Positions 34,136 to 44,745 are shown, counted from the first letter of the stretch. The stretch is 64,000 nucleotides of DNA from Candidatus Dadabacteria bacterium (GCA_022822065.1 JAJECI010000007.1:62001-126000), one strand, 5' to 3'. A program made the numbers and translations. The notes: generated by a model from the sequence alone, not told the origin.

Positions 34136-35566
34136 ATGAGAAGGCTAATACTGGTTATTCTCGTGCTCGGGGTGATTCTCGCAGCGGGGGCTTTCCTCTC
34201 GGAGAAGATGTCGAGGCATGATGCCGAAAGACCCGCTCCCAAGACTCCCGCGCTTGAGCCGCTTGCGGAACATCTTTCAAGAGCAACTATCCCGGTCTCT
34301 GTCCCCATAGCCGCAGTAGGGGAAGCGCTTGAGCGCAAAACGCCGAAGAAGGAATCGGGCTTAAGGGAAAACGTTCTGGTAGGAAGATTCGCCCAAAACG
34401 AGTTAAGCTGGGACCTTGAACGCTCGGACCTTAAGATATCGGGCCGAAGCGGAGCGCTAAGCGTAGCGACCGAGCTTAGCGGAGAGGCCCGCGCGACGGG
34501 GGCCATTCAACTGGCAAGGAAAATAGATTTCAGCGCAAGCGGCGACATACTTGCAAGCGTCTCCCTCACCGCAAGTCCGACCCTCGAAACCGACTGGCGC
34601 GTCTCCCCGAACCTCTCCGAGGTAAAAATAGATATAGAAAGGGCCAGCATCCCGATAAAATACATTGGAAATCTTGACGTAAGAAGAGATATACTTCCCG
34701 GAGTTCGAGTCACGGCCGAGGGGCTCCGCACGCAACTTAACCAAAGCGTGGCCAGAAGCGATTTCTTTGAGCAGGCGGCCGCAAAAGGCTGGAAGAGGCT
34801 TTGTGGTTCAACACCGCTTGGAGAAAACTCGGAACTCTGGCTTGAAACAAGGCCCGTAGTCGCGCGCGCAGCGCAGATCCGCATCGGCCCCAAAGACATC
34901 CGCACCACGATTGGAGTTGAAGTAAAAACGCGCATCCTGACAGAGCCGACGCGGCCCCAATGCCCCTTCCCGAAAACCCTGCTCCTGGAAAAGCCGAAGC
35001 CGGGAGGCTTCGAAATCGTCATGCCTGCCGTAATCGATTACGAAACGCTTGGGCAAAGACTTGCCGAGGAAGTTGTCGGCAAGTCTCTTGGCAAAAACAT
35101 CTCCATAGTCATAAAGGGAATCAGTATCCGCCCTTATGCAAAGATGCTTCTGCTTGAAACCACGGTGGCGGTGGAGACAGATTATCTCTCCGGCACGGCA
35201 GCGAAGGGAAACCTGTACGTTATCGCCGAACCAAAACTCGACGCCAAGACGCAGTCCATAACTCTGGAAAACCTAGCTCTCGATGTCGATTCGCAAAACG
35301 TGCTTTTCTCAATGGCTGGAAAGGCAGCGGAACCACTATTGCTGGAAGCCGTCTCAAAGCGCCTTCCCTTTGATCTCGGGCCGAAACTCGAGGAACTCAG
35401 GGACGAGGCCGAGAACGCAATTTCCGCGCTTTCGTCGGAGAGCGTCTCGGTTACGGGGAAGGTGCGCCGGGTGCGCATGACCCGCCTTGACGTGGGGCCC
35501 GAGCACCTGCGTTTGGTACTCACGGCAGAAGGCAGGGTTAGGGCGAGAGTGGAGGCGATTCCCTAG
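34136..35566 (+). CDS. DUF4403-like protein, possible lipid-binding/TULIP fold
   Basis: N-terminal TM, repeated Ser/Thr-rich beta segments; family call is by resemblance only. Confidence 0.65.
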   Translation: MRRLILVILVLGVILAAGAFLSEKMSRHDAERPAPKTPALEPLAEHLSRATIPVSVPIAAVGEALERKTPKKESGLRENVLVGRFAQNELSWDLERSDLKISGRSGALSVATELSGEARATGAIQLARKIDFSASGDILASVSLTASPTLETDWRVSPNLSEVKIDIERASIPIKYIGNLDVRRDILPGVRVTAEGLRTQLNQSVARSDFFEQAAAKGWKRLCGSTPLGENSELWLETRPVVARAAQIRIGPKDIRTTIGVEVKTRILTEPTRPQCPFPKTLLLEKPKPGGFEIVMPAVIDYETLGQRLAEEVVGKSLGKNISIVIKGISIRPYAKMLLLETTVAVETDYLSGTAAKGNLYVIAEPKLDAKTQSITLENLALDVDSQNVLFSMAGKAAEPLLLEAVSKRLPFDLGPKLEELRDEAENAISALSSESVSVTGKVRRVRMTRLDVGPEHLRLVLTAEGRVRARVEAIP

Positions 35567-35648
35567 CGTATTTCTTGCGCCCTAGAGTCCTTGGGGAATA
35601 ATTCCGAAGGGGAGTTTTTCTGGTACACTTCTCAGAGGAGAAAATTAT

Positions 35649-36380
35649 ATGAGCGTATGGGGAAAAATAATCGGCGGAGCGGCAGGCTTCGCTCTCGGCG
35701 GTCCTATCGGGGCGCTGCTCGGCGCAATGGCGGGCCACGCCTTCGTGGATACCGGGGAGCGGCCAACCGACACGCCCTCTAGAAAACAGGTCGCCTTCAC
35801 GGCCGGAGTTATAGTGCTGGCGGCCAAGATGGCTAAAGCCGACGGGGTAGTAAGTGAAGAGGAAATCCAGGCTTTCCGAAAGGCCTTTCATCCGATCCTG
35901 AGAAACGAGGTAAAAGAGGCCGAGGTCGCCCGCGTCTTCAATATAGCTAAGAAAGACTCGGAGGGCTTTGAGCCCTATGCACGGCAGCTTGCCGAGATGT
36001 TCAGGGACAATCCCGCGGTTCTTGAGGAGCTTTTGAGCTGCCTGTTTTTCATCGCCAAGGCCGATAACGTCTACCATCCCAAGGAAAACGAGTACCTTGA
36101 GAGCGTGGCCGAGATATTCGGGCTCAGCGAAGCGGCATTCAGGCGGATCCGCGCCGCACACGGCGTCGACAAGCCGGATCCGTATGTCATTCTGGGAGTT
36201 ACGAGGGATATCTCTGACGAAGAACTTAAAAGCAAGTACCGCGAACTCGTCCGGGCTCACCATCCCGACACCCTGATCGCCCAGGGAGTTCCTCAGGAGT
36301 TCGTCGACACGGCAAACGAGAAGCTCGCGGTCATAAACGACGCCTATGACCGGATCGAGAAGGAGCGAAAGGCGGTCTGA
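35649..36380 (+). CDS. TerB-like plus DnaJ-domain protein (DjlA-like)
   Basis: Glycine-rich N-terminus, KMAKADGVVSEEEIQAFRKAF TerB domain, C-terminal DPYVILGVTRDISDEELKSKYRELVRAHHPDTL J domain with HPD. Confidence 0.92.
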   Translation: MSVWGKIIGGAAGFALGGPIGALLGAMAGHAFVDTGERPTDTPSRKQVAFTAGVIVLAAKMAKADGVVSEEEIQAFRKAFHPILRNEVKEAEVARVFNIAKKDSEGFEPYARQLAEMFRDNPAVLEELLSCLFFIAKADNVYHPKENEYLESVAEIFGLSEAAFRRIRAAHGVDKPDPYVILGVTRDISDEELKSKYRELVRAHHPDTLIAQGVPQEFVDTANEKLAVINDAYDRIEKERKAV

Positions 36381-36400
36381 TCCCGCTACACGGACAGTAG

Positions 36401-38023
36401 TCACTCATAAGTTCCACAAATTGCCTGTCTGTCCGGCGAAAACAGGGGAACCGCATCCTTGTTGGAACTCAGCAGCTCTTCATGACTGAAGGAGTAGTCC
36501 TTGGCATAGTCAACGCAAATGAAATGATGCCCAATATGATGCGAGCATTTGGCCGGAAGCTTGGAAAGGTCGAAAGAACCGCTATATCCACTGAGAAGTT
36601 CGCCGTCAACGAACGTCGCGATGACATCCGATACCTCTGATGAAACCAGGTCGCTAAAGGGGTCATTGGTTTGCCTTCTGAATATCATAATATCCGCCGC
36701 AAGGCCTTGCTCTAGCTTGCCGGTCAGGTTCTCTGCGTCCAGCGAGTACGCTCCATGCTCCGTAGCCATACGCCAGTAGTCGCTTCCCGACAGATGATCA
36801 TCCCATTCTGCGTTGTCAATATTTTCGGCACAGCGAAATTCCTCAAGAAGATTGTACGAACCCGAGTACGACCAATCCGTACTGATCGCAACTCGGGCAC
36901 CGGCCCGCAACGCGTTCGGAATATCCACGGTGGTTCCGTAAAGAACCACGTTCGACCTCGGCGACCAAATAAGAGTCACGTCAAGGTTTTTTAGCCGCTC
37001 AACGTCTGACCGGCTCAATCCCACTCCGTGGATAAGCGAGTAACGTCGCCCCGGGTTCTTCGAAATGTAATCCAAATAAAACTTCCCTTCAATTTCTGCC
37101 GTGCAATTGGTTCCCTCCGCAATGTGCGGCACATAGCAGGTGCCCATGGGAGAATCAATATCAGGATCGCGAGACTGCGTTGCCGCTAACGGGCAAGACA
37201 AACCCCTGAGTTCCTCGGTAGCGCTAAAACCGTAGGGAAACGTCTTCGCCTCGACAGAATAGGAGTACTCCACCCCGTTTGTCGGCCAGCCCGCGTTCTT
37301 GACGAGCCCATTCAGGCCACCTGAACCGGCTAACGTGGTGGTACCGGATAAAAGGTGGCGGAGTTCTATCCAGAATTTCTGGACATCTTCCTCAACCCTC
37401 TCATACTTGAGCGCATAGTACTCCGGGCCGGCTACGCCCCGCCATTGATCACGATGTGAATACACGGCGCGCGTCATCGGATCCGGGAATCCTCCGCTCC
37501 AATTCGGGTGTTCGTGCGGATTTATCAAGCCAGGCGAAATGTACGAACTGCTGCAATCAAACACCGAGGCTTCGGGAGCTTTTAATTTGATGTCGTTTGT
37601 GTCGCCAATATCAAGAATGTGGCCGCCGCGTACGAGGATTGCGCCGCATTTCGCTCCATCGGTGTCTCTAATCAGGTTACCTATGATAATTGTCTCATCA
37701 GATTGCCGGATAGAAACTTCACAGCGTTGGGAATGTCGAGCGGACTCTGCGGAGGATACTACCTGCGCATCGCTGCACAAATTCGAAGATGTGGAAGCAC
37801 AGCCGGAAAGCACAAAAAGAACCAAGAACTGGATCGTTATAAGTACAGTCTTCGCAGATTGTCGTTTAGTGGCATAGAAGTGGGCCCCAATGTTAAGACG
37901 GCTTTTTCCTCTTTTTAAGTGTATTCCAACCATCTGAAGAAAACCCTTCATGTCCGTCCCGCCGGACTCGCCGGCTTTAACAGCCGCCAAGACACCTGGG
38001 ACAATAGCAAAACTAAAACGCAA
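36401..38023 (-). CDS. Amidohydrolase-family lipoprotein
   Basis: Lipobox-like LFVLSGCAS; ISPGLINPHEHPNW metal motif; LIHGVGLS; ISTDWSYSGS. Confidence 0.8.
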   Translation of the reverse strand: MRFSFAIVPGVLAAVKAGESGGTDMKGFLQMVGIHLKRGKSRLNIGAHFYATKRQSAKTVLITIQFLVLFVLSGCASTSSNLCSDAQVVSSAESARHSQRCEVSIRQSDETIIIGNLIRDTDGAKCGAILVRGGHILDIGDTNDIKLKAPEASVFDCSSSYISPGLINPHEHPNWSGGFPDPMTRAVYSHRDQWRGVAGPEYYALKYERVEEDVQKFWIELRHLLSGTTTLAGSGGLNGLVKNAGWPTNGVEYSYSVEAKTFPYGFSATEELRGLSCPLAATQSRDPDIDSPMGTCYVPHIAEGTNCTAEIEGKFYLDYISKNPGRRYSLIHGVGLSRSDVERLKNLDVTLIWSPRSNVVLYGTTVDIPNALRAGARVAISTDWSYSGSYNLLEEFRCAENIDNAEWDDHLSGSDYWRMATEHGAYSLDAENLTGKLEQGLAADIMIFRRQTNDPFSDLVSSEVSDVIATFVDGELLSGYSGSFDLSKLPAKCSHHIGHHFICVDYAKDYSFSHEELLSSNKDAVPLFSPDRQAICGTYE

Positions 38024-38214
38024 GGAGAAGAAGACTGTCTCATCAAAAAACCTTCCTTGAGAAACTGGTGTTCTTCTGTTCGGCTAGTGCTCCGGAAATA
38101 TTACTTAGAATCAACTGATCGGTTCCGAAATTCTCCGTAATTGTAACCCGAACCCACACTCCTTTACAAGGAAGTTGCGATGCGGGAAAAGTTCACCGAC
38201 TGCGGGAACACATA

Positions 38215-38250
38215 AAGATATGCGGTTTCAAGTTTGAAACCGCATATCTT
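38215..38250. terminator. Perfect 17-bp inverted repeat, likely terminator for the EF-hand gene and/or repeat element
   Basis: AAGATATGCGGTTTCAA-GT-TTGAAACCGCATATCTT, 16 nt beyond the EF-hand gene stop. Confidence 0.65.
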
Positions 38251-38265
38251 ACTGCCGTTTCCGCG

Positions 38266-38595
38266 CTATTTGCCGGCGCACTGCCCGGAATCTTTTTTCT
38301 TGTTTTTATACTTCTCTTTCTTGGCGGCCCAGTAGTTTTTTACTTCTTCCTTTGTAAGACTGCCGTTGCCGTCAGCGTCTATTTTGGCGAATTTTTTCTC
38401 CGCAGCGGCCATAAACTCGGCCTTTGAGATAACGCCGTCAGAGTTTGCGTCTTTTTTCTCGAACATTCTGTCCATTTTAGCGGACTTTCTAGGGCAATCT
38501 GCCTTCTTACCGCAATCTCCGCAATGGGCCGAGGCAAATGTCGCTCCACCGAGGAACAAAACCGCCAATACGGAAAACATCAGTACTTTTCTCAT
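38266..38595 (-). CDS. Secreted EF-hand calcium-binding protein
   Basis: Signal peptide; two EF loops DANSDGVISKAEF and DADGNGSLTKEEV. Confidence 0.9.
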   Translation of the reverse strand: MRKVLMFSVLAVLFLGGATFASAHCGDCGKKADCPRKSAKMDRMFEKKDANSDGVISKAEFMAAAEKKFAKIDADGNGSLTKEEVKNYWAAKKEKYKNKKKDSGQCAGK

Positions 38596-38775
38596 TACGC
38601 ACCTCCACGTAGTTTATGAGTTTAGAACTAGTTTACAGGTTTATACGAATTGGAAAGCAAAAGTATTCGCGGCAAACAAAAAAATTCATTAAAAAAAACG
38701 AAAACTGTCCTAAGATTAGAGTCCTCTTCTCGAGGTTCATCTAAACTGACACTCGCATTACGTCAGACCAAGAAC

Positions 38776-39933
38776 TTACTCGGCGGCAACTCCAATCCCC
38801 TCAATTATCTTTTCAACTCTCTTCTCCCACGTGTACCCGACCGCGTCCGAGCGGGCACCTTCCGAAATCCGCGCACAAAGCTCAGAATCCTCAAGCACTA
38901 ACTCAAGCGCCCGAACAAACTCCCCCCCGTTATCAGGAGGAGTAACAACAGAGTTCTTCCCCGGCTTCAGTATCTCAAGAACCGACGGAACCCCCGTCGC
39001 AACAATGGGTTTTCCAGCAGCCATGTATTCGAAAAGCTTAAGCGGAGAGGTAAACTTCCCAGCCTCCGTCCCGTCCCTTATAGTTACCTTGGACGAATAG
39101 GGCATGACCAAAACATCTGAGGCAAGGAGGTAAGAGGGTACTTCCCGTTGTCGCACAAATCCCTCTATTCTGAAGTTGGCCGATCCCTCCTGTCTCGCCA
39201 TCTCGCGCCAAAGCGCGTTGTCCCGTTCCCTGCCCCCGACAATAAGAAACTCAACCTCGGGCATTCGTGCCGCGGCGCGCACCAGAATCTCAAGCCCCCT
39301 TCCCCTGTAAGTGTTGCCGCAGTAGCACACTATTTTTCTCTCAAGCGGAAGACCGAGGCGCTCCCGAAGCGAGGAGATGTCGTGATCTCCCTCAAACGCT
39401 TCTCGTTCGAAGCCGTTCGGCGCCACTATGGGATTTTGCCCCGTCATCCCGAGGCAGAAGTATATATCGTGAAGCCCCCGCGAGTTAAAGGACATCCCGA
39501 GCAGGTTCTTCGAGCTGGAAAAAGAAGCTATTATTCTTTCGGCCCCCCAGTTAACCGGAGGGTGGTGAGCGTCGTAGACCGTCGGAATACCGAGAACCCT
39601 AGTCGCGAACCAGGCGAAGATAAGGTCCCTGGTAAGCACGAAATCAAAATCATTTTTTTTTATCCGGGCGTAAAGAACGCTTAGAAACCCATGTAGTGGC
39701 CGCCTGGCCAGCCCGCTTGAAAGCGTAATCGAGGTTACGCGAAAAGGAGTCTTGATGCCGTAATACGAAAAAAGTCTTTCCTTTTTAACCCGCCCCGGCA
39801 GGACGCACTCCACCTCGATTCCGAGGTTAGCCATCGCCTGACACATCTTAAGCATGTGAACGGCACTTGCCCCTTCTGTAAAAAGCGGGTGGCTTCCCAC
39901 GTAAAGCGCTTTTAGTCCTTCGTATTTTTTCAT
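38776..39933 (-). CDS. Glycosyltransferase family 4
   Basis: CYCGNTYRGRGLEILVRAAARMPEVEFLIVGG, PLKLFEYMAAGKPIVATGVPSVLEIL. Confidence 0.92.
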   Translation of the reverse strand: MKKYEGLKALYVGSHPLFTEGASAVHMLKMCQAMANLGIEVECVLPGRVKKERLFSYYGIKTPFRVTSITLSSGLARRPLHGFLSVLYARIKKNDFDFVLTRDLIFAWFATRVLGIPTVYDAHHPPVNWGAERIIASFSSSKNLLGMSFNSRGLHDIYFCLGMTGQNPIVAPNGFEREAFEGDHDISSLRERLGLPLERKIVCYCGNTYRGRGLEILVRAAARMPEVEFLIVGGRERDNALWREMARQEGSANFRIEGFVRQREVPSYLLASDVLVMPYSSKVTIRDGTEAGKFTSPLKLFEYMAAGKPIVATGVPSVLEILKPGKNSVVTPPDNGGEFVRALELVLEDSELCARISEGARSDAVGYTWEKRVEKIIEGIGVAAE

Positions 39934-40128
39934 TCGGGCTTAGACCTTAAATCCTCCTTCGGCTTGATTCATAACCCCGACCAACCCTCGGGAGGATTGC
40001 TTGCGTAAAAAGCGGATACTTCGCAATCAGAAGTTCGCTTGAGGCTATTTTACCTTGAACGCTACCCATCCTTAAATCCGAACCGTTTGCGGTCCCATAC
40101 CTGCACCAAGTCAGTTAGAATTAGCCCC

Positions 40129-41343
40129 ATGAATCCGCTTCTCTCGATCGATATCTCATACAGGGCGATAAGGAGCAACAAAGTAAGGTCGTTTCTCACC
40201 ACCCTAGGGATAATCATAGGCGTCGCGGCCGTGATTTCGCTTGTCTCCATAACCGGCGGGGCCAAGAACATGATAGAGGGGCAACTTGCGTCCCTCGGCG
40301 CAAATTCCCTCGTGGTTAACAGCGGAAAGAGAACCAAGAGCGGAAAAACCGTCGTCACCGGAAACGTAAAACCGCTTACCGGAAAGGATGTTGAGGCAAT
40401 AGAAAACATAGAGGCCGTAAAATACGTTTCGGCCATATCGAACACCACCGCGAACGTAGTTTCGGGAAACAGGAATGTCTTCACCGCCGTGATCGGGGTC
40501 GGGAAAGACTTCATATTTATAAACGACTGGTTCCCAGAGCGGGGGACATTCTTTAACGAACTTGACGTTAGGGAAACAGCCCTTGTGTGTGTTCTCGGGA
40601 AAACCGTCAAGGAAAACCTGTTTGGAAGTCAGGATCCCCTGGGGAAAAGCGTGAGGATCGACAAGTACACCTACAGGGTTATCGGGGTAATGTCTCCGAT
40701 AGGCCCTACCCCCAGCGGAAAGGATCAGGACGACATCATCCTGCTCCCGTATACCTCGGTTCAGAAAAGGATTGTCGGCTCGAGGTCGCTTAGCAGGATC
40801 ACGGTTTTCGTAGACCCCGCCTACGATCTCAATTACGCCAAGGCGGAGATCGAGAAAACCCTGCGCCGCCAGCACGGAATAAAGGACGGGATGGACGACG
40901 ACTTCTTCGTGAGAACCCAGCAAACGCAGATAAACACCATAAAAAATGTCTCGAGAATCCTTGCCGTGCTCCTCGGAAGCATAGCCTCGATTTCGCTCGT
41001 GGTTGGAGGAATCGGGATAATGAACATAATGCTGGTTTCCGTAGGGGAGAGAACAAGGGAGATAGGAATCCGGCTCGCGGTAGGGGCTAAAGAGAAAAAC
41101 ATACTGGTGCAGTTTCTCATTGAATCGGTGCTGCTATCGCTTGTGGGCGGAGCAATCGGGACGGCGGTAGGGATACTGGTCTCGAAGGTCGCCTCGGCCC
41201 TCACGGGCTGGCCGACTCAGATATCCCTACTGGCAATACTGGTGGCTTTTGCGTTCTCGGCCTTCGTGGGGATAGTATTCGGAATATACCCGGCAAAAAA
41301 AGCAGCGAAGCTTAATCCAATAGAGGCCCTCAGGTACGAATGA
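40129..41343 (+). CDS. MacB-like ABC transporter permease (FtsX family)
   Basis: KVRSFLTTLGIIIGVAAVISLVSI N-terminus, VGGIGIMNIMLVSVGERTREIGIRLAVGA, FGIYPAKKAAKLNPIEALRYE. Confidence 0.93.
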   Translation: MNPLLSIDISYRAIRSNKVRSFLTTLGIIIGVAAVISLVSITGGAKNMIEGQLASLGANSLVVNSGKRTKSGKTVVTGNVKPLTGKDVEAIENIEAVKYVSAISNTTANVVSGNRNVFTAVIGVGKDFIFINDWFPERGTFFNELDVRETALVCVLGKTVKENLFGSQDPLGKSVRIDKYTYRVIGVMSPIGPTPSGKDQDDIILLPYTSVQKRIVGSRSLSRITVFVDPAYDLNYAKAEIEKTLRRQHGIKDGMDDDFFVRTQQTQINTIKNVSRILAVLLGSIASISLVVGGIGIMNIMLVSVGERTREIGIRLAVGAKEKNILVQFLIESVLLSLVGGAIGTAVGILVSKVASALTGWPTQISLLAILVAFAFSAFVGIVFGIYPAKKAAKLNPIEALRYE

Positions 41344-41400
41344 GGCAACTTGAGGCAATCAGTTGCCGCGCCTGAACGAAACAGCCTCCGGCACCAGATA

Positions 41401-43122
41401 TCAGGCGTATTTCGTTTTCCATACCTTAAAGACCATAAGCGCAAACAGTCTGCGGGTCTGGTCGGAACGGGGATTTTCGTTAAGTCTGATAAGTCTTTCA
41501 ATATATCGTCTGTCAAAAAACTCATCATCCCCGTCAAGCAGTATCTCGGCCGCAAACTCCTTCCATTCGTTTTTAAGCCACCGGGAAAGAGGGGGGTTAA
41601 AGCCGCGTTTTCTCTCAAGAGGAAGTTCGGGAGGCAGATATTTCTCCGCAAGCCTTTTTAAAAGGTATTTAGCCGTGTTTCCATTAAGCTTTAAGTTCGC
41701 TGGCACTTTGCCCAGTGCGAACTCCACTAAGTTTGTGTCAAGAAAAGGAGTTCTTACTCTAAGCCCCAAGTCTCTGCTCAAACTGTGGATCTTGTAAAGA
41801 ATATCGTCCGGGTCGGACCTATAAGTGGAAAAACCCATCTTGCCGCCGAAGGTTCCGCCATAGGATTCAAAGACCGAAGCGGCATACTGCTCGGGCTCGT
41901 AAAAGCCTTCCCCGAGTTCCTCGATTACCCAAGGCCTAAAAAGCCTCGTTCTCATTACATCATTGAATACATTGTTTCGCCTCAGGAAAAACTGCTTTGA
42001 GGGGATATCTTCGAGAAAGACTCTCAATCCGTGTTCTTCGGGGAAAAACCCCGCGACTTTGCCCCTCAGGTACTTAAGGGGCCGGGGGGACGCGCCGTCA
42101 ATCGCAAGATGCTTCAAGGAAAAGCGATGAGTTCTGAACCCTAGGAAAAGCCCGTCGGCCCCGTCTCCCGAGAGAACCGAATTCACGTTCGCCCCGGCAA
42201 GGGCAAGTGCGCGGGAAGTCGGAATTATCGATGGGTCTGCCAGAGGTTCGTGAAACTTTGATACACAACCAATAAAGTGGTCTTTGTCAGGTTCCACAAA
42301 CAGTTCGTGGTGATCCGTCCCGAAGTGCCGGGATACTATTCTGGAATACCGGGTCTCATCGTAATCTTTATCCGAATACCCCACGATGAAAGTTTTAACG
42401 GGCCGGGAGGAAAGTTGGCTCATAACCGCCACTATAAGACTCGAGTCAAGTCCGCCGCTTAAAAAAGCTCCCGGGACGTCGCTACCCTCTAGCCTCAGTC
42501 TTACAGCCTCTTCGAAAAGCTCATCCAGTTCCGAAAGAAGTTTCCCCTCTTCTCCCAATGTGCACTCCTCAAGCGGCGATTCCCAGTACCTTGTCTCGCG
42601 CAGACCACCGGAGTCCGTGTTGTAGGAAATGAAGTTTCCCGGAAGCACCCTGCGGACGTTTTTGAATATGGTCCTATCAGCCGGGATGTACCTTAACGCC
42701 AGATAGTAGTTTAAGGAAACCGGATCGATTTCCCTCGGAAATCCTTCTGATTTTACGATCTCGCTTAAGTCGGATGAGAACATGAATCTGTCCTCAAGCT
42801 CGGAAAAATACAGGGGCACCCATCCGATCTGGTCCCTGGCGAGAATCAGTTCTCTTTTCGCCTTATCGAACACATAACACGCAAACGCGCCGTTTAATCT
42901 GCGGAAACATTCACTTCCCCATTTTCCGTAAGCGGCGGCTACCAGCTCATTAGGGTTTTCTTCTGATACGGACCCCTGTTCCCCAATCTCGTTCCTGATT
43001 TCAAGCGAGTTATGGATTTCTCCCTCGCACCCCGCGAGAACAGTCGCTCCGGGATTTGCAAAGCCCGGGATTTCCGTTAAATCCGGCGTTCTTTCCCGGC
43101 GAATTTCATGTGTAAAACTCAT
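41401..43122 (-). CDS. Asparagine synthetase B-like amidotransferase/synthetase lacking the N-terminal Cys nucleophile
   Basis: GAFACYVFDKAKRELILARDQIGWVPLYF, GAFLSGGLDSSLIVAVMS PP-loop, LSGDGADGLFLG; no MCGI start. Confidence 0.88.
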   Translation of the reverse strand: MSFTHEIRRERTPDLTEIPGFANPGATVLAGCEGEIHNSLEIRNEIGEQGSVSEENPNELVAAAYGKWGSECFRRLNGAFACYVFDKAKRELILARDQIGWVPLYFSELEDRFMFSSDLSEIVKSEGFPREIDPVSLNYYLALRYIPADRTIFKNVRRVLPGNFISYNTDSGGLRETRYWESPLEECTLGEEGKLLSELDELFEEAVRLRLEGSDVPGAFLSGGLDSSLIVAVMSQLSSRPVKTFIVGYSDKDYDETRYSRIVSRHFGTDHHELFVEPDKDHFIGCVSKFHEPLADPSIIPTSRALALAGANVNSVLSGDGADGLFLGFRTHRFSLKHLAIDGASPRPLKYLRGKVAGFFPEEHGLRVFLEDIPSKQFFLRRNNVFNDVMRTRLFRPWVIEELGEGFYEPEQYAASVFESYGGTFGGKMGFSTYRSDPDDILYKIHSLSRDLGLRVRTPFLDTNLVEFALGKVPANLKLNGNTAKYLLKRLAEKYLPPELPLERKRGFNPPLSRWLKNEWKEFAAEILLDGDDEFFDRRYIERLIRLNENPRSDQTRRLFALMVFKVWKTKYA

Positions 43123-43242
43123 CTGATATCTTCTCTCGGTTCTCGTGTCAATGTTCCGCGTACCGAGGCTTCTTCATCGTGAAGATTTTACCTCCACAGA
43201 ATAAAACAAACTATTATCGTAGGAAGGATCCGCCCCGAGGAA

Positions 43243-44553
43243 TCAGCCGAGATACATGCGGCTGAACCTACCTGCCAGATAAACGGCCGCGAGAGAATGC
43301 ACGAATTCGACGATAAGGTAAGCGATGCCAGCACCTAGATATGAATACCTAGGAACCAGCACGAACAACAGCGCAACATAGACAAGAACCTTAAACGTGC
43401 TGACCGCGGTTCTAAGTCCCGGTCTTCCGATCGCAAGGAGCATCGGCGTGAGCCAGAACGTCCCGCCCGTAAAAAGAACGGCCACGGCGAGCACCCTCAT
43501 CGTATTAGAAGCCGGCACGTACTGGCCGCCGAAAATCAGTTCTATTATCTGCTCGGTAAACAGAAGCACTATGACCAGCACGGGGATTACGAGCTTAAGC
43601 AGACTTCTTACGGAAAATTTGACGATCTCGGCGAACCTGTCGTAGAGGTTTGACGTCGAGAAACTCACAAGTCTCGGGAAAATGGCCTCGTGCAGGGGAT
43701 CCGTAATCCTGTTAACCACCTTGATCACGGCCCTTGCTATCTTGTAAAGCCCCGCCGCACCGCTTCCAAAGAAATAACCTAGGACCAAAACGGCTACTTT
43801 TCCTTCGTTAGCGATCGTAAGCGTGGCGTTAAAGCTCGTGTTAAGCAGAAACCAGGTTATCTCCCTCATCCTGCTTGAGAGAAGCCCAATTTTTGAGGAA
43901 AACCAAGTATGAAGACCCTTGTCCCTCAACATTTTGTTCACAACCATCTGGGTAAGCACGAACTCAAAGAAGGAAACCGCGACGTAGGCAACAAGAACGC
44001 CTTTTATTCCGTAACCCAGATACAGAGCCGCGAGTACTGAACCAAGCTTGAAGACCGCTTTTGCCGACTGCACGAAAACTATCGTCTTGAACCTGTCAAA
44101 TACCCTGAAAAGCGCTTCTGACGTGGTGTTGACGCTTGCGACTATGAGGGTAAGGGAAAAGATCAGAACAAGATCAAAGCCGTCGGGAGACTTTATGAAT
44201 ATGTCGTTTGCCACCCCCGCAAGCAGCAGGCAGACCCCGAAGGCTAGCAGACCCGCCGCCGCGTCGATGATATATGAGAACTTTATCATTGATAGAGCGT
44301 GGTCCGATTCATTTTTCTCCAAAAACTCGCCCACGTATTTCACGACGGATTCCCAGACTCTGAAATCCACAAGAGAACTTACAATTTTCACGTAAGCTAT
44401 GACTAGTGTCAGCAAGCCGAAGAGTTCAAGGCCCAGCACCCTCGCAAGGACAATCATTTCAACTACATTGGCAGCGGAGGGAACGGACTTGGCGACAACG
44501 AGCCAGGACACGTTTTTCATGAATTCTTTTTTTTCCGCTTTCAGTTCACGCAT
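43243..44553 (-). CDS. Polysaccharide biosynthesis/flippase (Wzx-like, MATE/MOP superfamily)
   Basis: About 12 TM segments, LARVLGLELFGLLTL and FFGSGAAGLYKIAR motifs, next to GT and asparagine-synthase-like genes. Confidence 0.88.
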   Translation of the reverse strand: MRELKAEKKEFMKNVSWLVVAKSVPSAANVVEMIVLARVLGLELFGLLTLVIAYVKIVSSLVDFRVWESVVKYVGEFLEKNESDHALSMIKFSYIIDAAAGLLAFGVCLLLAGVANDIFIKSPDGFDLVLIFSLTLIVASVNTTSEALFRVFDRFKTIVFVQSAKAVFKLGSVLAALYLGYGIKGVLVAYVAVSFFEFVLTQMVVNKMLRDKGLHTWFSSKIGLLSSRMREITWFLLNTSFNATLTIANEGKVAVLVLGYFFGSGAAGLYKIARAVIKVVNRITDPLHEAIFPRLVSFSTSNLYDRFAEIVKFSVRSLLKLVIPVLVIVLLFTEQIIELIFGGQYVPASNTMRVLAVAVLFTGGTFWLTPMLLAIGRPGLRTAVSTFKVLVYVALLFVLVPRYSYLGAGIAYLIVEFVHSLAAVYLAGRFSRMYLG

Positions 44554-44745
44554 ATTTTAGAAACTGGGGGGAAGGTTTGATGTTCGGATAGATTTCTGGT
44601 TTTCTTAAGCGTATTTCCGCAATTGTTAAACCATCTAGCATAAATCACGACATTAAACCTTACCCGGTATAAGTCTATCAAGCCCGAAAAGACAACGACA
44701 AGCGTAGCCCTGGCATTTGATAGTCTGAGGAAAACGATTCTTTGT

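Noticed and set aside
35538-36404. 288-aa minus ORF antisense to the TerB/DnaJ gene
   Set aside because: The plus frame contains an intact J domain with HPD; the minus frame is a mirror artefact
40204-40923. 239-aa minus ORF antisense to the MacB-like permease
   Set aside because: Mirror-frame ORF without domain features
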